The notes under the pieces were generated by a model. It did not search any database. It was not told the DNA's origin and saw only the letters and a list, made by a program, of their open reading frames with translations. This document shows positions 17,771 through 25,914 of a stretch of DNA of 64,000 nucleotides, piece by piece. This DNA is from Halotia branconii CENA392 (GTDB taxonomy: Bacteria > Cyanobacteriota > Cyanobacteriia > Cyanobacteriales > Nostocaceae). Position 1 is the first letter of the stretch; every line of letters begins with the position of its first letter. Where the stretch lies: positions 1,715,455 to 1,779,454 of the forward strand of contig NZ_CP124543.1 of assembly GCF_029953635.1 (NCBI RefSeq), in the 5' to 3' direction. The translations under genes were made by a program, and so were the position numbers.

Positions 17771-18802
17771 TTACAGAGTTTTCGAGGGTTCATTGACAAA
17801 ATTGGGCTGCAATGGCGAAGATTGTGCCAAATGCTTTTGAAGTAACTGACGAAAAGTAATATCTAAAGCATCAGCAGCTACATGAAGTTCTGCTGATATT
17901 TTGGGCATTGGTTGAGAGTTTAAAGTTGCGACTACTACTGTATCTTCTTGGGCGAGTTTATGGTCAAGCTTTCTAAAAAAACCATCTAACCAAGGTAAGG
18001 GGAAAATGTTGCGATATAACACACGTTTGACAACAGTTGTATTGTCATCAATTGGCAGATGAGCAACTAAAATACCAAACTTGATATCAAAGCTTTCATC
18101 TCTACCTATACTGATTTCTGCTAAGGTAACATTAGGTAGATATAAACTCAATCTTGTTTTTAATTCTGGTCGCCCACCAAGTAAAAAGTTTAAAACGCTT
18201 TTTGATTTTCCTAATGATTCATATTTAACTTTGGCAACTGCACCCCAATCATATTTTTCCACATTATACTTAATAGTTTTATTAATAGGAACTCGTTGAC
18301 CAAATGATTTTCTATGAACCGCGATTACATGGGTAAAATCAAGATTAGCTTCCATAAGACGGGCATAGTTAGCATTATCTATACCCTGATCGTAAACAGG
18401 ACGCATAGTCGAAACCATGTATTCTGGAAATATTGGCAAGGCAGGGCGTTGTTCTGCTGGTAAATCTCCGTAAAATATCCAGACAAAACCATATTTTTCT
18501 TGGACTGGGTAACTTTCTACATTAGCTTTTTTGGGAATTGATGTTCCAGCTGCATTAGAAGGAATTTCAATACATTGCCCATCAGCTTGAAACTTCCAGC
18601 CATGATAAGGACAATGGATACAATCATCTTTAACCCAGCCGAGAGATAAAGCAGCACCACGATGTGGACACTGATCTTTTAAAGCTACGATTTGTCCTTG
18701 AGTGTTGCGATAGAGAACAAATCTCTGATTTAACATTACAATTTGCTTGGGCTGATGAGTGACAGCAAAGCTAAATTCACAAGCATACCAGAAGTTTTTC
18801 AA
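17771..18802 (-). CDS. Rieske non-haem iron oxygenase (copy 2 of tandem pair)
   Basis: The protein has 343 residues. The Rieske [2Fe-2S] ligands are Cys45-x-His47 (QCPHRGAAL) and Cys64-x2-His67 (CPYHGWKF). The mononuclear-iron region is NLDFTHVIAVHRKSFG, with the Asp/His/His pattern. The family includes pheophorbide a oxygenase, chlorophyllide a oxygenase, Tic55 and VanA-type demethylases, all of which need an electron-donor reductase that is not seen here. It is clearly a paralogue of the gene just upstream (near-identical first 110 residues, diverged C-terminal half), 42 bp away. The catalytic halves have diverged much more than the Rieske halves, which suggests different substrates. Confidence 0.85.
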   Translation of the reverse strand: MKNFWYACEFSFAVTHQPKQIVMLNQRFVLYRNTQGQIVALKDQCPHRGAALSLGWVKDDCIHCPYHGWKFQADGQCIEIPSNAAGTSIPKKANVESYPVQEKYGFVWIFYGDLPAEQRPALPIFPEYMVSTMRPVYDQGIDNANYARLMEANLDFTHVIAVHRKSFGQRVPINKTIKYNVEKYDWGAVAKVKYESLGKSKSVLNFLLGGRPELKTRLSLYLPNVTLAEISIGRDESFDIKFGILVAHLPIDDNTTVVKRVLYRNIFPLPWLDGFFRKLDHKLAQEDTVVVATLNSQPMPKISAELHVAADALDITFRQLLQKHLAQSSPLQPNFVNEPSKTL

Positions 18803-18844
18803 GGTATCTGCCTCAAATACAAAATATATCTCTGTAAATACGAC

Positions 18845-19912
18845 TTAGTTAACTAACGAAGCGCAAACAGGTCGTATTTGGTCACAATTAATATTGTTTG
18901 ATTCACTTTTATTAAACTTCAAACCCCAACCCATAGCCAGATATTTTTGGCGAAGCTGACGATAAGCAATAGTCAAAGCATCAGCCGGAACATGAATTTC
19001 ATCTGATAAAGTGTCTGGGATAAATTTGGGATATTGAGACTCGGTGACAATTCTATCTTCCCAACCAACTTGATGATGAAATCTCACAAATAAACTATCT
19101 GCCCAGGAGTAAGTGAAAAAATTACGAAATTGAATCCGCTTACTAATAGTTGTGTTGGGATTAACAGGTATATGGACAGCGTAATTAATCATCTTGCCAC
19201 GACCAAAATCACTTTCAATTTTGGTTATGTTAGGCAAATAGAAACTAGTTGTTGCATTCAATTGTGTACGGGCTGGACGAAAGAAAGATTTAAATACTCC
19301 ATTTTTGGGCTTAGTGTAATTTTTATAGGTAATTTTGGCACTGATACCCCAATTTTCATCTTGAATTACATAGTCTTCTACTCTGGGATCTTGTGCGAAT
19401 CCTGCCCCAAAAGAATTAGCATGAACTGCATGTAAATGAGCCGGATCAAGAGCGTTTTCTATAACACGAGTATAGTGAGTTTGCATCTCATATTCTAAGT
19501 AAATAGGATGCATCGTTGGATCTTCATATTCTGGCAAAGGAGGAATTGGTGGGCATTCTTGAGATGATAAATCCCCATAAAATAGCCAGACAAAGCCATA
19601 TTTTTCCTGCACTGGATAACTCTCTACATTAGCTCTTTTAGGAATTGGTGTTCCAGTTGCATTAGAAGGAATTTCAATACATTGTCCATCAGCTTGAAAT
19701 TTCCATCCATGATAAGGACAACGAATACAGTCACCTTCTAGCCAGCCCATAGAAAATGCAGCACCACGATGAGAACATTGGTCTTTCAGCGCTATAACTT
19801 GCCCTTGAGAATTGCGATAAAGAACAAATCTCTGATTTAACAACACAATTTGCTTGGGCTTATTAGTAACAGCAAAGCTAAATTCACAAGCATACCAGAA
19901 GTTTTTTAGCAC
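18845..19912 (-). CDS. Rieske non-haem iron oxygenase (copy 1 of tandem pair)
   Basis: The protein has 355 residues. Rieske ligands are Cys46-x-His48 (QCSHRGAAF) and Cys65-x2-His68 (CPYHGWKF). The catalytic iron motif ENALDPAHLHAVHANSFG resembles the NxxDxxHxxxxH pattern of pheophorbide-a-oxygenase-like enzymes more closely than the paralogue does. It is the first gene of the minus-strand run Rieske-Rieske-hemF and starts opposite a 750-bp divergent intergenic region. A tetrapyrrole or other hydrophobic ring compound is a plausible substrate given hemF downstream, but this is inference. Confidence 0.87.
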   Translation of the reverse strand: MLKNFWYACEFSFAVTNKPKQIVLLNQRFVLYRNSQGQVIALKDQCSHRGAAFSMGWLEGDCIRCPYHGWKFQADGQCIEIPSNATGTPIPKRANVESYPVQEKYGFVWLFYGDLSSQECPPIPPLPEYEDPTMHPIYLEYEMQTHYTRVIENALDPAHLHAVHANSFGAGFAQDPRVEDYVIQDENWGISAKITYKNYTKPKNGVFKSFFRPARTQLNATTSFYLPNITKIESDFGRGKMINYAVHIPVNPNTTISKRIQFRNFFTYSWADSLFVRFHHQVGWEDRIVTESQYPKFIPDTLSDEIHVPADALTIAYRQLRQKYLAMGWGLKFNKSESNNINCDQIRPVCASLVN

Positions 19913-19998
19913 ACCTAAAGCTCCTCATCCTCAACAAATTAGTTTACTAAAGTAGTTTTTGATACTAAACAAAACAGGAGCATCCCACTTTTTTGAAC

Positions 19999-20095
19999 GT
20001 CATTGCGAACGTAACGGAGTGGAGTGAAGCAATCGCAAAATCTCTGACTACAAACAAGTCAATGCGATTGCTTCGTCGTTCCTCCTCGCAATGAC
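19999..20095. repeat. Palindromic dispersed repeat (GTCATTGCGA type)
   Basis: Outer arms GTCATTGCGA (19999-20008) and TCGCAATGAC (20086-20095) and inner arms GAAGCAATCGCA (20026-20037) and TGCGATTGCTTC (20063-20074) pair with each other. Elements of this kind are common REP-like repeats in many bacterial genomes. Confidence 0.75.
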
Positions 20096-20323
20096 ACTTA
20101 TTCTCTTGTTGTCAAATAAAAACTGGGATGCACCCAACAAAACTCTCTGACTCGGTTTTTACGTTCTTAATATTTGACGGTGAATGTAAGTAATAAACAA
20201 GGTTTACGCAACTTTAAAGCTTTTTTTATTACCCTTGGTTAAAAAATCACCAACCATGACAGATACATAGATATGTTTAGTTAAAAAAATGTTTTTTGGA
20301 CAATTGCAGGATAAAAGAAGCTC

Positions 20324-20371
20324 AAACAGATAGTGAATAATGCGTACAGGCTATTTATTCACTATCTGTTT
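20324..20371. other. Long perfect hairpin in divergent intergenic region
   Basis: AAACAGATAGTGAATAA (20324-20340) is followed by a 14-base loop and its exact reverse complement (20355-20371). The arms are AT-rich, no T-run follows directly, and it lies at neither neighbour's 3' end. It could end an unannotated small RNA, be an operator, or be an insertion remnant. Confidence 0.6.
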
Positions 20372-20577
20372 TGGAAGTATAGTTTGTAGTTTTTTTTGCA
20401 AATAATTATCTGGCTCCATGCTGACATCAAAATATTGATTTCATGACAATAAAGCTAATTTAAGCTAAAAAATAGCTCAAATAGCCGATTAGGTATTTGT
20501 TTGCCCCCACTGACACTTTCTAGCGTCTATTGCCTTTGTTGCGTGTCTTTCTTCGGGTATAGGTGATACTATACCAA

Positions 20578-20660
20578 TGCACTAGTGCATTAGTCAACCA
20601 ATGTATAATTTTTCTCTATTAACCATTGCACCAATAAACTAGTGAATAGGTTCATTAGTT
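20578..20660 (+). promoter_or_regulatory. Probable operator array upstream of RHH gene
   Basis: A perfect 12-bp palindrome TGCACTAGTGCA lies at 20578-20589. An interrupted palindrome lies at 20637-20660 (AACTAGTGAA, 4-base gap, TTCATTAGTT). Together they hold four half-sites of ACTARTG or its complement. Ribbon-helix-helix proteins bind such short repeated half-sites and commonly repress their own gene, so autoregulation is likely. Confidence 0.55.
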
Positions 20661-20670
20661 GGGGTATAGT

Positions 20671-20874
20671 GTGGCACAAGGAGAAGCTTCAATCAGGGTT
20701 TACCTGTCGCCTGAAACAAAAGACAGGTTTAAAACAATTTGCTTTTTTAAGGGACTCAATATGTCTGACGTTACAGCTGAACTTATTGAAGACTGGTTAG
20801 CCAAAAATAATATGGATTTGCCTATTTCGCAAAAAAATGACCCTTCACCTAAAAGCAAAAAGAGTGGAGATTAG
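20671..20874 (+). CDS. Small ribbon-helix-helix DNA-binding protein
   Basis: About 67 residues from the GTG at 20671 (GGGG about 6 bases upstream). A TTG 12 bases earlier falls inside the operator palindrome and is less likely. The core SIRVYLSPETKDRFKTIC is a beta-strand plus helix A, and GLNMSDVTAELIEDWLAKN is helix B, the CopG/ParG/Arc-type RHH fold. The tail is Lys/Ser-rich and flexible. Such proteins act as dimers on short inverted repeats, as transcriptional repressors, antitoxins or partition proteins. A tiny open frame follows one base after the stop codon, so a two-gene module is possible, but no toxin family is recognised. Confidence 0.65.
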   Translation: MAQGEASIRVYLSPETKDRFKTICFFKGLNMSDVTAELIEDWLAKNNMDLPISQKNDPSPKSKKSGD

Positions 20875-21281
20875 GATGATACAAGAACAATTAATATTGT
20901 TGCCTTGGAGTCAAAGTACTTTTATTTTGAACTTTTTGACGTTGTTACGTACTAGTGTTCTGTCACACCAACAAAGATGTAATTTTACGATAATTATTCT
21001 CAGCCAACAGGAATTGAGGTAATGACGAAATTTATAGCAGGTGATTATATAGCGTCTGGTTAAAAACCTCTTATTAAGATCGCAAGGGATTAGAAAAGAA
21101 GGAAAGCAGGGGTGCAGAGAAGAAAATTATTCCCTATTCCCAATGTGTATATAGTGTTTATGTACTATCGCTATTTAGAGATAGTCAATGCTGAGTGTCC
21201 AGACTTTTAATTTTTTCTGCTCATTTTCTACTCAAAACGGTAGCCTTAAAGTGGGAGTTTGATTGAGTTATCAACGTCTTT
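20875..21281. other. Intergenic region upstream of molybdopterin oxidoreductase
   Basis: Apart from the possible 48-codon frame at its start, this stretch holds a purine-rich AAAGCAGGGGTGCAG tract near 21103 and no recognised gene or RNA. Confidence 0.4.
20876..21022 (+). CDS. Possible small ORF coupled to RHH gene
   Basis: A 48-codon open frame starts with ATG one base after the RHH stop codon, with GGAG 6 bases upstream, as in translationally coupled genes. The product is hydrophobic in its middle (a possible membrane segment around FILNFLTLL). It has no recognised family. The length and position would suit a small toxin or membrane peptide, but it may be chance. Confidence 0.3.
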   Translation: MIQEQLILLPWSQSTFILNFLTLLRTSVLSHQQRCNFTIIILSQQELR

Positions 21282-23594
21282 ATGTTGCCTAAACCCAAGA
21301 AATATTGGACACCTCAGCATTGGGCTAGTTGGAAGCCTTTCGGCATTGGCGAACAGTACCCGAATAACTACTGGGAAGTATTTCGGGCAATTTGGCTGTC
21401 TCGTGACCAGCTACCATACACTTGGAATATCCTGAACCAAGGGGTTTGCGATGGTTGCGCCCTCGGAACAACAGGCATGAAAGATTGGACATTAGATGGT
21501 ATTCATTTGTGTAATGTCCGGCTGCGGTTATTGCGGATGAATACGATGCCAGCTTTTGACCCGGTACTGTTGGCGAATGTTTCCCAATTACAACAGCAAA
21601 AAAGCGCTCAATTACGTGATTTGGGAAGACTTCCTTACCCCATGATCCGAGAACGAGGTGAAAAAGGCTTTCGCCGCATCAGTTGGGATCAAGCTTTAGA
21701 AGTAATTAGCGATCGCATCCAAGCTACCACACCAGATCGTCTCAGTTTTTACATTACTAGTCGTGGCACTGTTAACGAAACTTATTACGCTACCCAAAAA
21801 GCTGTGCGGGCTATGGGATGCAACAATATTGATAATGCTGCCCGAATTTGTCATTCTCCCAGTACGGCAGGATTGAAGGCGGCTCTTGGTGCAGGAGCTA
21901 CTACTTGTTCTTATAAAGACTGGATCGGTACGGATTTATTAGTTTTCATTGGTTCTAACGTCGCCAACAATCAACCCGTCACCGTTAAGTATTTACATTA
22001 CGCTAAAAAAGCAGGTACTAAAATTGTCGTCATTAACACCTACCGCGAGCCAGGAATGGAACGGTACTGGATTCCTTCAATTGTCGAAAGTGCCATTTTT
22101 GGAACTAAATTTGCTGAAGATTTCTTCTTGGTGAATGCCGGGGGAGACATGGCATTTTTGCATGGCACTATTAAAAATATGATTGCTTACGGCTGGGTAG
22201 ACCAGTCATTTATTGATCACTATACTACTGGTTTCGAGGAACTTAAGGCATTTTTAGAAAGCCAATCTTGGGAAGAATTAGAGCGCCTTTCTGGCGCTTC
22301 TCGTTATGAGATGCACGCTTTTGCCAAAATGGTTAAAGAAGCTAAAACTGCTGTATTTGTATGGAGTATGGGTATTACTCAGCACGAGTACGGCGAAGAT
22401 AACGTGCGAAGTATTATCAATTTAGCTTTAACCAAAGGTTTTGTCGGTCGGGAAGGCTGCGGTTTAATGCCAATTCGCGGTCATTCTGGAGTACAAGGTG
22501 GTGCAGAAATGGGCTGTTATGCCACAGTATTTCCTGGTGGTAAACCTATCACCCCAGAAAATGCTAATTCTTTAAGTCAGCTTTGGGGTTTTGAAGTACC
22601 TGCAACTAAAGGTTTAATTGCTCCAGAAATGATTGATGCAGCACATCAAGGGCAATTAGATGTGTTGTGTTCTGTGGGGGGAAATTTCTTAGAAGTACTC
22701 CCAGAACCAGATTATGTAGAAGACGCGCTGAAGAAAATACCATTGCGAGTCCATATAGATATTGTTCTCTCCAGCCAGATGCTAGTGGAACCAGCTGAGG
22801 TAGTAGTATTGTTACCCGCTACTACTCGCTACGAAATACCAGGAGGAGTTACAGAAACCAATACCGAACGCCGAGTAATTTTCAGCCCCGAAATTCCTGG
22901 GCCACGCATTGGTGAGGCGCTTCCAGAGTGGGAGGTGTTTTTAGAATTGGCTAGGCGAGTGCGACCAGATTTAGCAGAGAAGCTGAGTTTTGCCGATACA
23001 GCCGCAATGCGCCAAGAAATTGCCCAAGTCATTCCCCAATACGCTGGGATACAACATTTGCAAGTGGCAGGAGATCAATTTCAGTATGGCGGCTCACATT
23101 TATGCTTTGGCTGGAACTTTCCCACACCCGACAGCAAAGCTCACTTTGGGGTTTTGTCACTACGCCAAAAAGAATTACCAGAGGGCTGTTTTTTATTAGC
23201 AACACGCCGGGGCAAGCAGTTTAATAGTATGGTGCAAGAGCGTAAGGACGCAATTACTGGAGCAGTACGAGAGGCTGTATTCATTAATGCTGGGGATGCT
23301 GCTAAATTGGGTTTAAAAAATGGCGATCGCGTTGTGCTGAAAAATGAATTAGGCGAGTTATCAGGACAAGTGTATGTTGCCCCGATTCAGTCAGGCAACT
23401 TGCAAGTGCATTGGCCAGAAGGAAATATCCTCCTAGATAAAACTAAGCGATCGCTTGAAGGTGTGCCAGACTATAACGCCGTAGTCCGCCTAGTGGTCTG
23501 TCAACCCAAAAATGACGGGTGGAGGCAAGCAGGGGAGGCAGGAGAGGCAGGGAAGGCAGGGAAGGCAGGGGAGGCAGGGGGAGAAAAGAACTGA
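21282..23594 (+). CDS. FdhF/YdeP-type molybdopterin oxidoreductase
   Basis: The protein has 770 residues. The N-terminus has CDGCALG and a further Cys in HLCNVRL, recalling the Fe-S binding edge of formate-dehydrogenase-like enzymes. Downstream are RISWDQALEVISDRI, NIDNAARICHSPS, IGSNVANNQPV, GREGCGLMPIRGHSGVQGG and a C-terminal molydopterin-dinucleotide-binding domain (ATRRGKQFNSM, INAGDAAKLGLKNGDRV). This layout is that of the FdhF/YdeP family (TIGR01701 type), which binds a Mo/W-bis-pterin cofactor and whose physiological substrate is poorly known. The last ~25 residues are an Ala-Gly-Glu/Lys repeat made by an in-frame 9-base purine repeat and are probably not part of the fold. Confidence 0.85.
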   Translation: MLPKPKKYWTPQHWASWKPFGIGEQYPNNYWEVFRAIWLSRDQLPYTWNILNQGVCDGCALGTTGMKDWTLDGIHLCNVRLRLLRMNTMPAFDPVLLANVSQLQQQKSAQLRDLGRLPYPMIRERGEKGFRRISWDQALEVISDRIQATTPDRLSFYITSRGTVNETYYATQKAVRAMGCNNIDNAARICHSPSTAGLKAALGAGATTCSYKDWIGTDLLVFIGSNVANNQPVTVKYLHYAKKAGTKIVVINTYREPGMERYWIPSIVESAIFGTKFAEDFFLVNAGGDMAFLHGTIKNMIAYGWVDQSFIDHYTTGFEELKAFLESQSWEELERLSGASRYEMHAFAKMVKEAKTAVFVWSMGITQHEYGEDNVRSIINLALTKGFVGREGCGLMPIRGHSGVQGGAEMGCYATVFPGGKPITPENANSLSQLWGFEVPATKGLIAPEMIDAAHQGQLDVLCSVGGNFLEVLPEPDYVEDALKKIPLRVHIDIVLSSQMLVEPAEVVVLLPATTRYEIPGGVTETNTERRVIFSPEIPGPRIGEALPEWEVFLELARRVRPDLAEKLSFADTAAMRQEIAQVIPQYAGIQHLQVAGDQFQYGGSHLCFGWNFPTPDSKAHFGVLSLRQKELPEGCFLLATRRGKQFNSMVQERKDAITGAVREAVFINAGDAAKLGLKNGDRVVLKNELGELSGQVYVAPIQSGNLQVHWPEGNILLDKTKRSLEGVPDYNAVVRLVVCQPKNDGWRQAGEAGEAGKAGKAGEAGGEKN
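23518..23585. repeat. 9-base purine-rich tandem repeat in the 3' end of a gene
   Basis: Units of GCAGGGGAG or GCAGGGAAG repeat in frame and encode Ala-Gly-Glu/Lys triplets at the C-terminus of the molybdopterin oxidoreductase, running to its stop codon. Confidence 0.85.
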
Positions 23595-23825
23595 ACTTTT
23601 TCCAATTAACCCAGTAAAGTTCCCTTGGCAGAGTACTAGAAAAACAAAGCTAACCACTGACCACTGACAACTAACAACTAACCCACGTAGCGTCAATAAA
23701 AAACCTTGTAAAATTATTGCATTTTTTCTGGAACCGGAACTACTACAATTACTATTGATGCTGGATAATGGGAAAGCTTTGACATTTCTTTGCCAATCTA
23801 GCCCGGAAGAACACAACTAACACCT

Positions 23826-25613
23826 ATGCGAACTCACTATTGCGGCGAACTCCGAAAATCACATATTGGAGACACTGTTACTTTGTACGGTTGGGTAGAC
23901 CGTCGCCGCGATCATGGGGGCGTGATATTCTTAGATTTACGCGATCGCTCTGGCATCCTCCAAATTGTCAGCGATCCCCAACGCACCCCAGACTCTTACG
24001 AACAAGCAAATGCCCTACGCAATGAATACGTTGTTAAAATCACTGGTAGGGTAACGCAACGTCCTGAAGAATCTCTCAACTCCCGCATCCCTACAGGCGA
24101 AGTGGAAATCTACGCCGATAAAATTGTCTTGCTCAATGGCGTTCGTAAACAGTTACCTTTTCAAGTTTCCACCGCCGACACCGAAAATGTCAGGGAAGAC
24201 TTGCGATTGAAATATCGTTATTTAGATTTGCGACGTGAACGCATGGCAAATAATATGCAACTGCGCCATCAAGTCGTCAAAGCTATGCGTCGCTATTTAG
24301 AAGACTTAGAAGGTTTCATTGAAGTCGAAACCCCCATACTTACCCGTTCTACCCCAGAAGGTGCTAGAGATTATATTCTCCCTAGTCGTGTTAACGCTGG
24401 TGAATGGTTTGCACTACCACAATCACCCCAGCTGTTTAAACAGATCTTAATGGTATCTGGGTGCGATCGCTATTATCAAATTGCCCGTTGTTTCCGCGAT
24501 GAAGATTTACGCGCCGATAGACAACCAGAATTTACTCAGTTAGACATGGAAATGAGTTTCATGTCTCAAGCAGAAATTATTGAATTAAATGAAAAGTTAG
24601 TTGCTCATATCTTCAAAACCGTTAAAGGCGTTGAGTTAAATCATCCCTTTCCCTGTCTTACTTACGCCGATGCAATGGAACGCTACGGTAGCGATAAACC
24701 TGATACTCGCTACGGTTTAGAACTAGTTAATGTTTCAGATATTTTAAAAGACTCTGGCTTCAAAGTCTTTCGAGATGCTGTGGCTAATGGTGGAATCGTC
24801 AAAATTTTGCCAATTCCCAACGGCAATGAGGCAATTTCTAATGTTCGTATCAAACCAGGCGGTGACTTATTTAAAGAAGCCAGTGAAGCAGGTGCTAAAG
24901 GTTTAGCTTTTATTCGCGTCAGAGAAGATGGTGAAATTGATACCATTGGCGCAATTAAAGATAACCTCAGCGCAGCCCAAAAACAAGAAATTTTCAGCCG
25001 CACAGGTGCAAAACCAGGGCATTTACTATTATTTGGCGCAGGTGATGCTGCAACTGTGAATAAAACTTTAGACAGACTACGGCAAGTGGTAGCTAGAGAG
25101 TTTGGGTTAATTGATCCAGAAAAAATTAACTTGCTGTGGATTACAGATTTCCCCATGTTCGAGTGGAATGCTGACGAAAAACGCCTCGAAGCATTACATC
25201 ACCCCTTCACTGCACCTCATCCTGATGATTTACACGATTTGAAGTCTGCACGCGCCCAAGCTTACGACTTAGTTTTTAATGGTTTTGAAGTTGGTGGCGG
25301 TAGTCTGCGGATTTATCAGCGGGAAATTCAAGAACAGGTGTTTGAAGCCATAGGGTTGTCTCCCGAAGAAGCACAAAGCAAATTTGGTTTTCTTTTAGAA
25401 GCATTTGAATATGGTACACCTCCTCATGGGGGCATCGCCTACGGTTTAGATCGTTTGGTGATGTTGTTAGCTAGAGAAGAATCCATTCGAGATGTTATTG
25501 CTTTTCCGAAGACACAACAAGCCCGTTGTTTGCTGACAGATGCACCTTCAAGTGTAGATGCGAAGCAGTTGAAAGAGTTGCATGTTGCTTCGACTTATAA
25601 ACCAAAGTCTTAG
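23826..25613 (+). CDS. aspS: Aspartyl-tRNA synthetase
   Basis: The protein has 595 residues, the length of the bacterial-type enzyme. An N-terminal OB-fold anticodon-binding domain ([20 protein letters not shown]) is followed by class II motif 2 ([16 protein letters not shown]), the bacterial GAD insertion domain (about 290-420) and motif 3 ([14 protein letters not shown]). It charges tRNA-Asp, and cyanobacterial enzymes may be non-discriminating for tRNA-Asn, which is not decided here. It is transcribed alone. The upstream spacer contains dispersed repeats only. Confidence 0.97.
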   Translation: MRTHYCGELRKSHIGDTVTLYGWVDRRRDHGGVIFLDLRDRSGILQIVSDPQRTPDSYEQANALRNEYVVKITGRVTQRPEESLNSRIPTGEVEIYADKIVLLNGVRKQLPFQVSTADTENVREDLRLKYRYLDLRRERMANNMQLRHQVVKAMRRYLEDLEGFIEVETPILTRSTPEGARDYILPSRVNAGEWFALPQSPQLFKQILMVSGCDRYYQIARCFRDEDLRADRQPEFTQLDMEMSFMSQAEIIELNEKLVAHIFKTVKGVELNHPFPCLTYADAMERYGSDKPDTRYGLELVNVSDILKDSGFKVFRDAVANGGIVKILPIPNGNEAISNVRIKPGGDLFKEASEAGAKGLAFIRVREDGEIDTIGAIKDNLSAAQKQEIFSRTGAKPGHLLLFGAGDAATVNKTLDRLRQVVAREFGLIDPEKINLLWITDFPMFEWNADEKRLEALHHPFTAPHPDDLHDLKSARAQAYDLVFNGFEVGGGSLRIYQREIQEQVFEAIGLSPEEAQSKFGFLLEAFEYGTPPHGGIAYGLDRLVMLLAREESIRDVIAFPKTQQARCLLTDAPSSVDAKQLKELHVASTYKPKS

Positions 25614-25914
25614 CACAGTGAACAGTTAACAGTAACTGATAAGGTACTCCTGTGGGAACTTGACTGTAGCTTTTAGTGGCTATTTTGAGTGGGACAAATA
25701 CATTTTCTAAGTTGGGTATTGTTGGGGGACTTGCAGAAATTAAATTATTCAATTGTGAGAGCGAAAACGATTGTAAAATTCCTCCTCCCCTGCTTCCCCT
25801 GCTTCCCCTGCTCCCCCTGCTCACCAAAGCGATAAGATATTTTTTTAGTTGGAAGTCCCTAGCGCAAGATTAAATCTCTCTGTTTTCAACTTTTGATAGC
25901 GAACATGATATGAC
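25614..25914. other. Convergent intergenic region with CTTCCCCTG repeat
   Basis: The spacer between the convergent aspS and helicase genes. A 9-base pyrimidine repeat (CTTCCCCTG/CTCCCCCTG) runs from about 25784 to 25821. No clear terminator hairpin was found. Confidence 0.5.

Larger units (their letters stand above)
19913..20670. other. Divergent intergenic region with palindromic elements
   Basis: This region separates the minus-strand Rieske genes from the plus-strand RHH gene. It carries a 97-bp palindromic repeat (19999-20095), a 17-bp perfect hairpin (20324-20371) and an array of ACTARTG half-sites just before the RHH gene (20578-20660). No open frame or RNA gene is recognisable in between. 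Confidence 0.6.

Noticed and set aside
24710..25156. 148-codon minus-strand frame inside aspS
   Set aside because: It is the antisense shadow of a strongly conserved aminoacyl-tRNA synthetase gene.
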